From Mycobacterium sp. 1164966.3 (GTDB lineage: Bacteria > Actinomycetota > Actinomycetes > Mycobacteriales > Mycobacteriaceae), in the NCBI RefSeq assembly GCF_001665395.1, contig NZ_LZSG01000069.1, positions 1 to 64,000 on the forward strand: a stretch of 64,000 nucleotides of DNA. The letters run 5' to 3'. This document shows, one piece after another, positions 34,157 to 46,402 of the stretch (positions are counted from its first letter, which is position 1; each line of letters starts with the position of its first letter). A model generated the notes under the pieces. That model searched no databases. It was not told the DNA's origin and saw nothing but the letters and a program-made list of their open reading frames with translations. The translations under genes were made by a program, and so were the position numbers.

Positions 34157-34357
34157 ACGGGCCGGCGCCGGGGTCTCCCAGTCTCCTCTCGCGGATAGCC
34201 GCAAAGCGTTAGCCTTTAGAAGTCGGCGATCTTCCGGGCCGCCGCGGGTGTGGGGGTATCCCGCTGGACGGGGTGCCGTAGATGGCAGCGCGTGCAGGGA
34301 TCGTGCCGGAAGCTTGCAGGCGATACTCGGAGCAAAGAATCGAGGCGAACAGCGGCC

Positions 34358-38122
<3,765 letters not shown>

Positions 38123-38128
38123 CTCGCC

Positions 38129-38190
38129 CGCGAGCGTGCGTAAAGTGTCAGCGATATCGGCGTGTCGGCGTACAAACGCGCACGCTCGCG
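38129..38190. repeat. Palindromic intergenic element, 12-bp arms
   Basis: CGCGAGCGTGCG (38129-38140) and CGCACGCTCGCG (38179-38190) are perfect inverted repeats around a 38-bp centre that includes gtacaaacgcg. A related fragment, gtacaaacgcg followed by a cgctc motif, lies at 39104-39122 after the next gene. The element begins 6 bp beyond the kgd stop, and may act as its terminator. H37Rv carries relBE in this gap. Confidence 0.7.
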
Positions 38191-38212
38191 CAGCGAGAAA
38201 GTGAGGGCATAC

Positions 38213-39046
38213 ATGCAAGGGTTCGCCGGGAAAGTCGCCGTGGTCACCGGCGCGGGCTCGGGCATCGGCCAGGCGCTGGCCGTCGAACTGGCCCGGTCCG
38301 GCGCCAAGGTCGCCATCAGCGACGTCGACACCGAAGGCCTGCAGCAGACCGAGGAGCAGCTCAAGGCGATCGGTGCATCGGTCAAGGCGGACCGGCTCGA
38401 CGTCACCGAACGCGAGGCCTTCCTGCTGTACGCCGACGCCGTCAAAGAGCACTTCGGTAAGGTCAATCAGATCTACAACAACGCCGGGATCGCCTTCACC
38501 GGTGACGTCGAAGCCAGCCAGTTCAAGGACATCGAACGCGTGATGGACGTCGACTTCTGGGGCGTCGTCAACGGCACCAAGGCGTTCCTTCCGCACTTGA
38601 TCGCCTCCGGCGACGGCCACGTCATCAACGTCTCCAGTGTCTTCGGGTTGTTCGCCGTTCCCGGTCAGGCGGCATACAACTCGGCCAAGTTTGCCGTCCG
38701 CGGCTTCACCGAGGCGCTGCGACAGGAGATGATCGCGGCGCGACACCCGGTAGGAGTGACCACGGTGCACCCCGGCGGCATCAAGACCGCGATCGCCCGC
38801 AACGCCACCGCCGTCGAGGGACTCGACCCTGACGAACTGGCGAAGCTGTTCGACAAGCGACTGGCCCACACCAGCCCGGAGGCCGCCGCCCGGACCATCC
38901 TGGACGCGGTGCGCAAGAACAAGGCCAGGGTGCTGGTCGGCGTGGACGCCAAGGTGTTGGATGCGCTGGTGCGGATGGCCGGTCCCGCATACCCGCGGCT
39001 GTTCGGCCCCGTCGTCGGCCGACTGATGCCCACGTTGCGCACCTGA
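38213..39046 (+). CDS. Short-chain dehydrogenase/reductase (Rv1245c homologue)
   Basis: 277 residues, one more than recalled for Rv1245c. Classical SDR features: cofactor motif TGAGSGIG near residue 12, DVD after beta-2 suggesting NAD(H) preference, NNAG at about residue 90, catalytic Ser in NVSSVFG and YNSAK for the Tyr-Lys pair. ATG 38213 is chosen since homology starts there; the upstream ATG-like frame would enter the palindromic repeat. Substrate unknown. Confidence 0.92.
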   Translation: MQGFAGKVAVVTGAGSGIGQALAVELARSGAKVAISDVDTEGLQQTEEQLKAIGASVKADRLDVTEREAFLLYADAVKEHFGKVNQIYNNAGIAFTGDVEASQFKDIERVMDVDFWGVVNGTKAFLPHLIASGDGHVINVSSVFGLFAVPGQAAYNSAKFAVRGFTEALRQEMIAARHPVGVTTVHPGGIKTAIARNATAVEGLDPDELAKLFDKRLAHTSPEAAARTILDAVRKNKARVLVGVDAKVLDALVRMAGPAYPRLFGPVVGRLMPTLRT

Positions 39047-39141
39047 CCTTCGGGGCGGCGCTTCGCGAGGGTCCCCATATGCACGGCCGATGGGGCGTAT
39101 CGCTGTACAAACGCGGCCGCTCTCGGCGGTTAACCATGCCC

Positions 39142-39987
39142 CTAGCTTCGGCCCAGCGGGTGTTCGCCCATCCAGCCGTCGGCCACCGCCCGCGGGTCCG
39201 CGCCCCCGGCCACCCGGCGGCGCATCTCGGTCAGGGCCGCGGTATCCAGCACGCCGGCCACTTCGTTGAGCGCCAGCACCTGCCGATCGGTCAGCGCATT
39301 GCGGCGATACAGCGGTACCACGTTCTCCGCCTGGATCAGCGGCGGCTTGGCGTCCGTCAGCACAACCAGATCGGCGGGAATGCCGGGATCGGCGGTCGTG
39401 CTCCACGCCGCGGTCAGCTCCCCCGCTCGCAGGGCTGCCCACATCTCCGTACCGCCCGAGAATTCGCGGGGGGCGGGCATCCGGCATGTACCCACCCACG
39501 ACGGCGCATCGAAGCCGGCGACGTTCCCGACGACTAGCCCGTCACAACGGCCCGCCAACGCCGAGAGCTCCTTGCCACCCGAGGCCGGTGTCACCACCAG
39601 CGCGGGTTTGTCCTCCGCGGAGGTGGTGTAGTCGCCCGCGACGACGCCCTCGGGCAGCATGGCGATCATCGCGCGATAGACCTGGCTGTCCGACGTCACC
39701 GCGACGCCGGGCTTCAGCCGCTGCAACACCCTTCCGGTAAAGGCCGGGACCACGGTGAACGCGCCAGAATCCAGTTTCGCCATCGGGTCGTCGGCGGTTT
39801 CGGAGCGTGCCGCAAAGCCGTATGACCGCAGGGCGGACACGTAGACGTCGGCCAGCAGCCTCGACTCGGCGTCGGGCCAGGCGCCCACCACCACTTCCGG
39901 CGCGGAACGGTGGTTGCCGTCGGTGCAGCCGGACACCAAGAGCGCCAACACAAGCGCCAGCAGCCCCGCCAGCCTGCCGACTCTCAC
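39142..39987 (-). CDS. lpqZ: Lipoprotein LpqZ, OpuAC-like substrate-binding protein (Rv1244 homologue)
   Basis: 281-residue exported lipoprotein: signal peptide with LLALVLALLVSGC (lipobox VSGC, Cys21), then a periplasmic-binding fold of the glycine-betaine/choline type (VVVGAWPDAESRLLADVYVSALRSYGF; ENVVPLYRRNALTD). No permease or ATPase gene adjoins, so it is an orphan binding protein here as in M. tuberculosis. It follows the malic enzyme gene by 11 bp on the same strand. Confidence 0.9.
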   Translation of the reverse strand: MRVGRLAGLLALVLALLVSGCTDGNHRSAPEVVVGAWPDAESRLLADVYVSALRSYGFAARSETADDPMAKLDSGAFTVVPAFTGRVLQRLKPGVAVTSDSQVYRAMIAMLPEGVVAGDYTTSAEDKPALVVTPASGGKELSALAGRCDGLVVGNVAGFDAPSWVGTCRMPAPREFSGGTEMWAALRAGELTAAWSTTADPGIPADLVVLTDAKPPLIQAENVVPLYRRNALTDRQVLALNEVAGVLDTAALTEMRRRVAGGADPRAVADGWMGEHPLGRS

Positions 39988-39998
39988 ACCCAGGCGCC

Positions 39999-41177
39999 TC
40001 AGGCGTCTGATGTCTCGGCGGCTCCGGCCACCGCCCTGGCCACCGCTTCCCCGACACGTAGGTCCAGGGGGCTCGGGACGATGCGGTCGGGCGCGAGGTC
40101 GTCGCTCACCACAGAGAAGATCGCCTCGGCGGCCGCCACCATCATCTTTTCGGTGATCTTTCGCGCCCCGGCATCCAGCGCTCCACGGAACACACCGGGG
40201 AACGAGAGCACATTGTTGATCTGGTTCGGGAAGTCGCTGCGTCCGGTGGCCACCACTGCCGCGTGCTTGGCCGCCACGTCGGGGTGAATCTCCGGGTCCG
40301 GGTTGGACAGCGCGAACACCACCCCTCCGGGCGCCATGGTGGCGATCAGTTCCTCGGGCACCACGCCCGCCGACACCCCGAGAAACACGTCGGCGCCGTC
40401 GAGCGCTTCCACCATGCCGCCGGTGAGACGACGGGGGTTGCTGCGTCTCGCCAGGTCGTACTTGACGCTGTTCATGTCGTCACGCCCGGCGTGCAGGATG
40501 CCACGCGAGTCGAGCACGGTGATGTCCGAAATCCCCATCGCCAGAAGCAGATTCGAGCAGGCAATGCCGGCGGCCCCGGCCCCGGACACCGCCACCCGCA
40601 GCGAGCTCATGTCGCGCCCCAGCAACTTAGTGGCGCCCATCAGCGCCGCCAGCACGACAATGGCCGTGCCGTGCTGGTCGTCGTGCATCACCGGGCAGTC
40701 CAGCGCCTCAACGGCGCGGCGCTCGATGTCGAAGCAGCGCGGGGCGGAGATGTCCTCGAGACTGACGGCGCCGAACGTCGGGCGCAGCCGCACCAGGGTC
40801 TCGATGATCTCGTCGGGATCCTTCGTGTCCAGGACGATCGGGATCGAGTCGAGGCCGCCGTAGGCCTTGAACAGCGCGCTCTTGCCCTCCATCACCGGCA
40901 GGGCCGCCGCCGCCCCTATGTCGCCGAGGCCGAGCACCGCGCTGCCGTCGCTGACGACGGCCACCAGCCGGTTGGACCACGTGTAGCGCGTCGCCAGGGT
41001 GTGATCCGCGGCGATCGCGCGACAGACCTGTGCCACACCCGGGGTATACGCGATCGACAGGGCGCGCTGGGTGTCCAGCGGAGCCTTCAGCGCTACCGAA
41101 AGCTTGCCGCCTACGTGTGCCTCGAAGATCTCCTCGTCCGTCACGACGACCTGGGGATTTGCTGGCTTCTCCGACAC
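39999..41177 (-). CDS. NAD(P)-dependent malic enzyme, short bacterial type
   Basis: 392 residues; oxidatively decarboxylates malate to pyruvate. Visible: LSIAYTPGVAQVCRAI with the catalytic Tyr, NRLVAVVSDGSAVLGLGDIGAAAALPVMEGKSALFK with the catalytic Lys, the metal ligands LEDISAPRCFDIE and MHDDQHGTA, and the Rossmann motif SGAGAAGIA. GTG 41177 (SEKPANPQ) is preferred to an ATG at 41222 because of typical family N-termini. H37Rv carries PE_PGRS23 and vapBC33 between lpqZ and mdh, and its malic enzyme Mez is elsewhere and of a different length class. Adjacent mdh acts on the same metabolite. Confidence 0.93.
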   Translation of the reverse strand: MSEKPANPQVVVTDEEIFEAHVGGKLSVALKAPLDTQRALSIAYTPGVAQVCRAIAADHTLATRYTWSNRLVAVVSDGSAVLGLGDIGAAAALPVMEGKSALFKAYGGLDSIPIVLDTKDPDEIIETLVRLRPTFGAVSLEDISAPRCFDIERRAVEALDCPVMHDDQHGTAIVVLAALMGATKLLGRDMSSLRVAVSGAGAAGIACSNLLLAMGISDITVLDSRGILHAGRDDMNSVKYDLARRSNPRRLTGGMVEALDGADVFLGVSAGVVPEELIATMAPGGVVFALSNPDPEIHPDVAAKHAAVVATGRSDFPNQINNVLSFPGVFRGALDAGARKITEKMMVAAAEAIFSVVSDDLAPDRIVPSPLDLRVGEAVARAVAGAAETSDA

Positions 41178-41231
41178 GGCCCCTACAGTACTCAGCCGGT
41201 CATCGAGTCGTGATCTCCCCACGTCACGCCG

Positions 41232-42221
41232 CTAGATCAGACCCAGCTCGGTGACGGCGTTGCGCTCGTCGGCCAACTCGGCGGTCGACTTGTCGATGCG
41301 CTCGCGGGAGAAGTCGTCGATGTCGAGGCCCTGCACGACCGTCCAGTTGCCGTCCTTGGTGGTGACCGGGAACGACGAAATCAGGCCCTCCGGAACGCCG
41401 TAGGAGCCGTCGGAGACGACAGCCATCGAGACCCAGTCGCCTTGCGGACTGCCCAGCAGCCAGTCCCGGGCGGCGTCGGTGGTCGCCGACGCGGCCGAGG
41501 CGGCCGAGGAGGCGCCGCGCGCGTCGATGATCGCCGCGCCCCGCTTGGCAACCGTCGGGATGAAGTCGTTCTCGATCCAGGACTGGTCGTTGACCACCTC
41601 GGCGGCGTTCTTGCCGCCGACCTCGGCGTGGAAGATGTCGGGGTACTGGGTGGCCGAGTGATTGCCCCAGATCGTCATCTTCTTGATGTCGGTGACCTTG
41701 GCGCCGGTCTTGCGCGCCAGCTGGCTGATGGCGCGGTTGTGGTCCAGGCGGGTGAGCGCGGAGAACCGCTCTTTGGGGATGTCGGGCGCGTTGGTCATCG
41801 CGATCAGCGCGTTGGTGTTGGCCGGGTTGCCGGTCACGCCGATCCGGACGTCGTCGGCGGCGACCGAGTTGAGGGCCTTGCCCTGTGCGGTGAAGATCGC
41901 GCCGTTGGCCTCCAGCAGGTCGCCGCGCTCCATGCCCTTGGTACGTGGACGCGCACCGACGAGCAGGGCCAGGTTCACGCCGTCGAAGATCTTGTTGGCG
42001 TCCGCGCCGATTTCGACGTTGGCCAGCAGCGGGAACGCGCAGTCGTCGAGTTCCATGACGACGCCCTCCAGCGGCTTGAGCGCGGGCTCGATCTCGAGCA
42101 GGCGCAGCTCGATCGGGCGGTCCGGGCCCAGCAGCGACCCGCTGGCCAGGCGGAACAACAGGCTGTAGCCGATCTGGCCGGCGGCGCCGGTGACGGCGAC
42201 CTTCAGAGGAGTTGCGCTCAC
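41232..42221 (-). CDS. mdh: Malate dehydrogenase (Rv1240 homologue)
   Basis: Interconverts malate and oxaloacetate with NAD in the TCA cycle. 329 residues. NAD motif VTGAAGQIGYSLLFRLA, substrate arginines in GARPRTKGMERGDLL, GNPANTNALI, catalytic Asp-His pair from RLDHNRA and IWGNHSATQYPD. This is the longer, cytosolic-type actinobacterial MDH. The gene reads away from corA across 183 bp and precedes the malic enzyme gene by 54 bp. Confidence 0.97.
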   Translation of the reverse strand: MSATPLKVAVTGAAGQIGYSLLFRLASGSLLGPDRPIELRLLEIEPALKPLEGVVMELDDCAFPLLANVEIGADANKIFDGVNLALLVGARPRTKGMERGDLLEANGAIFTAQGKALNSVAADDVRIGVTGNPANTNALIAMTNAPDIPKERFSALTRLDHNRAISQLARKTGAKVTDIKKMTIWGNHSATQYPDIFHAEVGGKNAAEVVNDQSWIENDFIPTVAKRGAAIIDARGASSAASAASATTDAARDWLLGSPQGDWVSMAVVSDGSYGVPEGLISSFPVTTKDGNWTVVQGLDIDDFSRERIDKSTAELADERNAVTELGLI

Positions 42222-42404
42222 GTCGGGATGCTCCTTAGGGAGAATTCGGTCTGCTTGTTCGCGTCGAAACTAGCGCACTGCCAGCACTCAATCGCCTGCA
42301 GGATCGGTCCGGCAATTTTGCCAGGTTGCTTTACGCCACGGCGCGTAGCATGAAGCACCGCTCGGTCAGACCTGCCCGTACCTGCCCAGCGATCGGAGGT
42401 TGAT

Positions 42405-43508
42405 GTGTTCCCAGGCTTTGACGCGCTGCCTGAAGCGCTGAGACCAGTCGCCAGGGCCCGCAGTTTCGCGCCGCACGTTCACCCCGACCCCAGACCTGCC
42501 CAGCCCCTGGTGGATTGCGGCGTCTACATCGAGGGCCGGCGGCAGCCCGGCAAATACAGCTACGCCCAGGCGCTGACCACCGTGCGCGAGATTCAGCAGA
42601 CCGGGCAGGGCGCGTTCGTCTGGATTGGGTTGCACGAGCCCGACCAGAGCCACATGCAGGAGGTGGCAGACGTCTTCGGGCTGCACCCCTTGGCCGTCGA
42701 GGACGCCGTGCACGCACATCAGCGGCCCAAGCTGGAGCGATACGACGAAACATTGTTCCTGGTGCTGAAGACCGTCAATTACGTTCCGCACGAGTCGGTG
42801 GTGCTGGCGCGCGAGATCGTCGAAACCGGCGAGATCATGATCTTCGTCGGCAAGGACTTCGTGATCACGGTCCGGCACGGCGAACACGGCGGACTGGCCG
42901 ACGTGCGCAAGCGGATGGACGCCGACCCCGAGCACCTGCGGTTGGGTCCGTATGCGGTGATGCACGCCATCGCCGACTACGTGGTGGATCACTACGTGGA
43001 AGTGACCAACCTGATGGAGTTCGACGTCGACAGCGCCGAGGAGGTGGCGTTCGCGCCGGCCCGCAACGTCGATGTGGAACCGATCTACCTGCTCAAGCGT
43101 GAGGTCGTCGAACTACGGCGCTGCGTGAGCCCGCTGTCGGTGGCATTCCAGCGCATCCAGACGGAGAACAAAGACCTGATCTCCAAAGAGGTTCGGCGCT
43201 ATCTGCGCGACGTCGCCGACCACCAGACCGAAGCCGCCGATCACATCGCCGCGTACGACGACATGCTCAACACTCTGGTGCAGGCCGCGCTGGCGCGAGT
43301 CGGCATGCAGCAGAACAGCGATATGCGCAAGATCTCGGCGTGGGCCGGTATCATCGCCGTGCCCACCATGGTCGCCGGCATCTACGGCATGAACTTCCAC
43401 TTCATGCCCGAGCTGAACGAGAAGTGGGGCTATCCGACGGTCATCACCGTGATGGTGCTGATCTGTATCTTTCTGTACTTCAGCTTCCGGAAGCGGGGCT
43501 GGCTGTAG
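42405..43508 (+). CDS. corA: CorA-type magnesium/cobalt channel (Rv1239c homologue)
   Basis: 367 residues. A large cytosolic N-terminal domain is followed by two C-terminal transmembrane helices; the signature YGMN lies between them (MVAGIYGMNFHFMPE), and a basic end (FRKRGWL) follows helix 2. GTG 42405 sits 7 bp after GGAGG. The 3' end overlaps convergent sugC by 29 bp, the same arrangement as in H37Rv. Confidence 0.95.
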   Translation: MFPGFDALPEALRPVARARSFAPHVHPDPRPAQPLVDCGVYIEGRRQPGKYSYAQALTTVREIQQTGQGAFVWIGLHEPDQSHMQEVADVFGLHPLAVEDAVHAHQRPKLERYDETLFLVLKTVNYVPHESVVLAREIVETGEIMIFVGKDFVITVRHGEHGGLADVRKRMDADPEHLRLGPYAVMHAIADYVVDHYVEVTNLMEFDVDSAEEVAFAPARNVDVEPIYLLKREVVELRRCVSPLSVAFQRIQTENKDLISKEVRRYLRDVADHQTEAADHIAAYDDMLNTLVQAALARVGMQQNSDMRKISAWAGIIAVPTMVAGIYGMNFHFMPELNEKWGYPTVITVMVLICIFLYFSFRKRGWL

Positions 43509-44679
43509 CGTCTGCTCGCGGGAGGCTCAGGTTGGCCCCGGAGCCGGCGTCGAAGACGGCGAGTTTGGTGGGGTCGAGAGCCAACTCGATCGATTGACCT
43601 ATCGCCGCCCTCGACTCGGCGGGAACCCTTGCCGCAAAAATCTTTTCGTGCGATTCCGACTCGGCGTCGAGCTCATCCAGTTGCGCTGAGTGCACGTCAC
43701 AGCCCGCCGTGGTGAAGTACACGTACTTGTCGGCGCCCAGGGACTCGACCAAGTCCACCGTGACCTCGAAGACCAGCGCCTTGATGCGCTGGTAGCCGTC
43801 GATCAACGCCACATCCTGAATGTGCTCCGGGCGCACTCCGACGATCAAGCCCTCCGGCTTCGGCCGACTCGCGATCACCTCGTGAACTTCTGGTGCCGGC
43901 ATCACCTCGCCGAACGGCAACCGCAACCCCGTCTGGGTCGATGTGGCGGGAAAGAAGTTCATCGCCGGCGAGCCGATGAACCCCGCGACGAACAGGTTGG
44001 CAGGATGCTCGTAAAGCTCTGTGGGCGTACCGATCTGCTGTGCCACGCCACCGTGCATCACCACCACCCGGTCGCCCAGCGTCATGGCTTCGGTCTGGTC
44101 GTGCGTGACATAGACGGTGGTGGTGCCCAGCCGCTTCTGCAGCCGGGCGATCTCGCCGCGCATCTGCACCCGCAGCTTGGCGTCCAGGTTCGACAGCGGC
44201 TCGTCCATCAGAAACGCCTTGGGATGACGCACGATTGCCCGGCCCATCGCAACCCGCTGCCGCTGCCCGCCAGACAGCTGTGACGGCTTACGGTCCAAAA
44301 GCCCGGTCAGGTCAAGGATTTTCGCCGTCTCTTCGACCTTCTGCGCGATTTCGGCCTTCTTCATCTTCGCCAGCGTCAAGGGAAAGGCAATGTTCTGCCG
44401 CACCGTCATATGCGGATACAACGCGTACGACTGGAACACCATGGCGATATCGCGGTCCTTCGGCGCCTTCTCGTTGACCCGCTCACCACCGATGCGCAGC
44501 TCGCCCGACGAGATATCCTCAAGCCCGGCAATCATATTCAGCGTCGTGGTTTTGCCGCAGCCGGACGGCCCGACCAGGATCAGGAATTCGCCGTCGGCAA
44601 TGGTGATGTTGAGATCATGCACCGCCGTTTGACCGTCGGGGTAGCTCTTGCTGACGTGATCCAGCACAATCTCGGCCAT
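43480..44679 (-). CDS. sugC: Trehalose ABC importer ATPase SugC (Rv1238 homologue)
   Basis: 399 residues, a MalK-type ATPase: Walker A GPSGCGKTT, signature LSGGQRQRV, Walker B AFLMDEPLSNLD, H-loop TVYVTHDQTEA, then the C-terminal OB/TOBE regulatory domain (GVRPEHIQDV). Drives LpqY-SugABC, which recycles trehalose released from trehalose monomycolate and is needed for virulence in M. tuberculosis. Last gene of the operon; 4 bp after sugB. Confidence 0.97.
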   Translation of the reverse strand: MAEIVLDHVSKSYPDGQTAVHDLNITIADGEFLILVGPSGCGKTTTLNMIAGLEDISSGELRIGGERVNEKAPKDRDIAMVFQSYALYPHMTVRQNIAFPLTLAKMKKAEIAQKVEETAKILDLTGLLDRKPSQLSGGQRQRVAMGRAIVRHPKAFLMDEPLSNLDAKLRVQMRGEIARLQKRLGTTTVYVTHDQTEAMTLGDRVVVMHGGVAQQIGTPTELYEHPANLFVAGFIGSPAMNFFPATSTQTGLRLPFGEVMPAPEVHEVIASRPKPEGLIVGVRPEHIQDVALIDGYQRIKALVFEVTVDLVESLGADKYVYFTTAGCDVHSAQLDELDAESESHEKIFAARVPAESRAAIGQSIELALDPTKLAVFDAGSGANLSLPRADATASPASGS

Positions 44680-44683
44680 CGCG

Positions 44684-45517
44684 CTATCCCTTCACAGCGC
44701 CAGAGGTCAACCCGGCGACAATCCGTCGTTGGAAGATTAAAACAAACACGATGATCGGTACGGTGATCACCATCGCGCCGGCGGCGATCGACCCCGTCGG
44801 CTCCTCGAATTGCGAACTGCCGGTGAAGTTCGCGATCGCCACCGGCGCGGTGATCGCGGCCTTGGTGGCCGTCAGCGACAGCGCAAGCAGCAGGTCGTTC
44901 CAGGCGAAGATAAACACCAGGATCGCCGCGGTCACCAAACCGGGAGCCGCCAGTGGAACGATCACCTTGCGGAAGGCCTGGCCCGCGGTGGCGCCGTCCA
45001 TCTTGGCGGCCTTTTCCAGATCCCACGGGATCTCCCGGAAGAACGTTGACAGCGTGTAAATGGCAAGCGGCAGCGCAAAAGTGATGTACGGCAGGATCAG
45101 TCCGGCCCAAGTGTCGAAGAGACCCACAAAGCGTTCGATGTTGAACAGCGGCGTCACCAACGAGATCGCCGGAAACATGGTGATCATCAACGTCATGCCG
45201 ATCAGCAGCCGCTTGCCCGGAAACTGTAGGCGGGCGATCGCGTAGGCCGCCATCGCGCCGAGCGCGACCGCGATCGCGGTGGTGGTCAGCCCGATTCCGA
45301 CAGAATTCACCAAGGCCGAGCTGAAGAACTCGCCGCGAAAGATGCCCCGGTAGTTGTCCAGCGTCACCGACGACGGAATCAGCTTGCCGTCCTTGACCGT
45401 TGACGTCGGCTTGAGCGAAAGGCTCAGAATCCACAACACCGGAAGCAGCGCATACACCACCACCAGGCTGTCGACGACGGCCCAGAAGGCGGCCCGCCGG
45501 GCACGTTCGGTGCCCAT
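44684..45517 (-). CDS. sugB: Trehalose ABC importer permease SugB (Rv1237 homologue)
   Basis: 277 residues with six helices, MalG type. The cytoplasmic EAA loop reads FREIPWDLEKAAKMDGATAGQAFRKVIVPLAAPG, contacting SugC. Its ATG directly abuts the sugA stop with no spacer base. Confidence 0.96.
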   Translation of the reverse strand: MGTERARRAAFWAVVDSLVVVYALLPVLWILSLSLKPTSTVKDGKLIPSSVTLDNYRGIFRGEFFSSALVNSVGIGLTTTAIAVALGAMAAYAIARLQFPGKRLLIGMTLMITMFPAISLVTPLFNIERFVGLFDTWAGLILPYITFALPLAIYTLSTFFREIPWDLEKAAKMDGATAGQAFRKVIVPLAAPGLVTAAILVFIFAWNDLLLALSLTATKAAITAPVAIANFTGSSQFEEPTGSIAAGAMVITVPIIVFVLIFQRRIVAGLTSGAVKG

Positions 45518-46402
45518 TCAAGGTCCCTCGGATCCGGGCGCCGCTGCAATTTGATGGACGCCGAACAGCTTGATGAACGCGAGTGCGATGACGCCCACGC
45601 ACAAGAAGATCAGCACGCTGATCGCCGAGCCGAGGCCCACGTTGAAACCCTTGAACAGGTTGTCGTAGCCCAGGATTGACACCGACCCGGTGTTGTTGTC
45701 GCCTGAGGTCAGCACATAGATGTTGTCGAAGATGCGAAAGGCGTCCAGCGTCCGGAATAACAGCGCGACCATCACCGCCGGCTTGATGATCGGCATGGTG
45801 ATCTTCGTCAGTCGCCGCCAGGCACCCGCACCGTCGACCTGCGCGGCTTTCAGCAAATCCTCTGGCACCAGCGCTAATCCGGCGAGCAGCAACAGCGACA
45901 TGAACGGAGTGGTCTTCCAGACCTCGGCGAGGACCACGATGCCCAGCGACGGGATCTGCTCGGTCAATGGCGCTTGGGGGAGCGCACTCCCGTGCGGCAG
46001 CAGGTTGGCCAGATACCCGGTGCCCGGCGTCCAGGCGTAGTACCAGCTGTACGACGCGGCCACCGTCACGATCCCGTACGGAATGAGCACCGCGGTGCGC
46101 ACCACGCCCCTGCCGACCAGCGTGCGGTGCATCACCAGGGCCAGCGCCAGCCCCACCACGAACTCGATCGACACCGAAACCGCCGTGATCGCCAGCGTCA
46201 CCGCGAGCGCCGTCCACCAATAGCGGTCGGTCAAGATCTCTTGGTAGTTGCCCAGGCCGATGAACGCGGTGTCGTTGGGGGTGGCGAGGTTGTTGCGCTG
46301 CAGGCTGAGCCACATCGCGTAGCCGATCGGATACGCCGTCACCGCCAGCATCAGCGTCGCCGCGGGCGCGATCAGGAGGAACGCCAGCCGCCCCTCGCGC
46401 AT
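45518..46402 (-). CDS. sugA: Trehalose ABC importer permease SugA (Rv1236 homologue)
   Basis: 294 residues, MalF type with six helices. Starts at ATG 46402 (MREGRLAFLLIAPAA), which overlaps the lpqY TGA by one base; the frame extends upstream only as an antisense-free shadow of lpqY. EAA loop LVPEDLLKAAQVDGAGAWRRLTKITMPIIKP. Slightly shorter than the M. tuberculosis protein, which has an extra N-terminal segment. Confidence 0.95.
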   Translation of the reverse strand: MREGRLAFLLIAPAATLMLAVTAYPIGYAMWLSLQRNNLATPNDTAFIGLGNYQEILTDRYWWTALAVTLAITAVSVSIEFVVGLALALVMHRTLVGRGVVRTAVLIPYGIVTVAASYSWYYAWTPGTGYLANLLPHGSALPQAPLTEQIPSLGIVVLAEVWKTTPFMSLLLLAGLALVPEDLLKAAQVDGAGAWRRLTKITMPIIKPAVMVALLFRTLDAFRIFDNIYVLTSGDNNTGSVSILGYDNLFKGFNVGLGSAISVLIFLCVGVIALAFIKLFGVHQIAAAPGSEGP

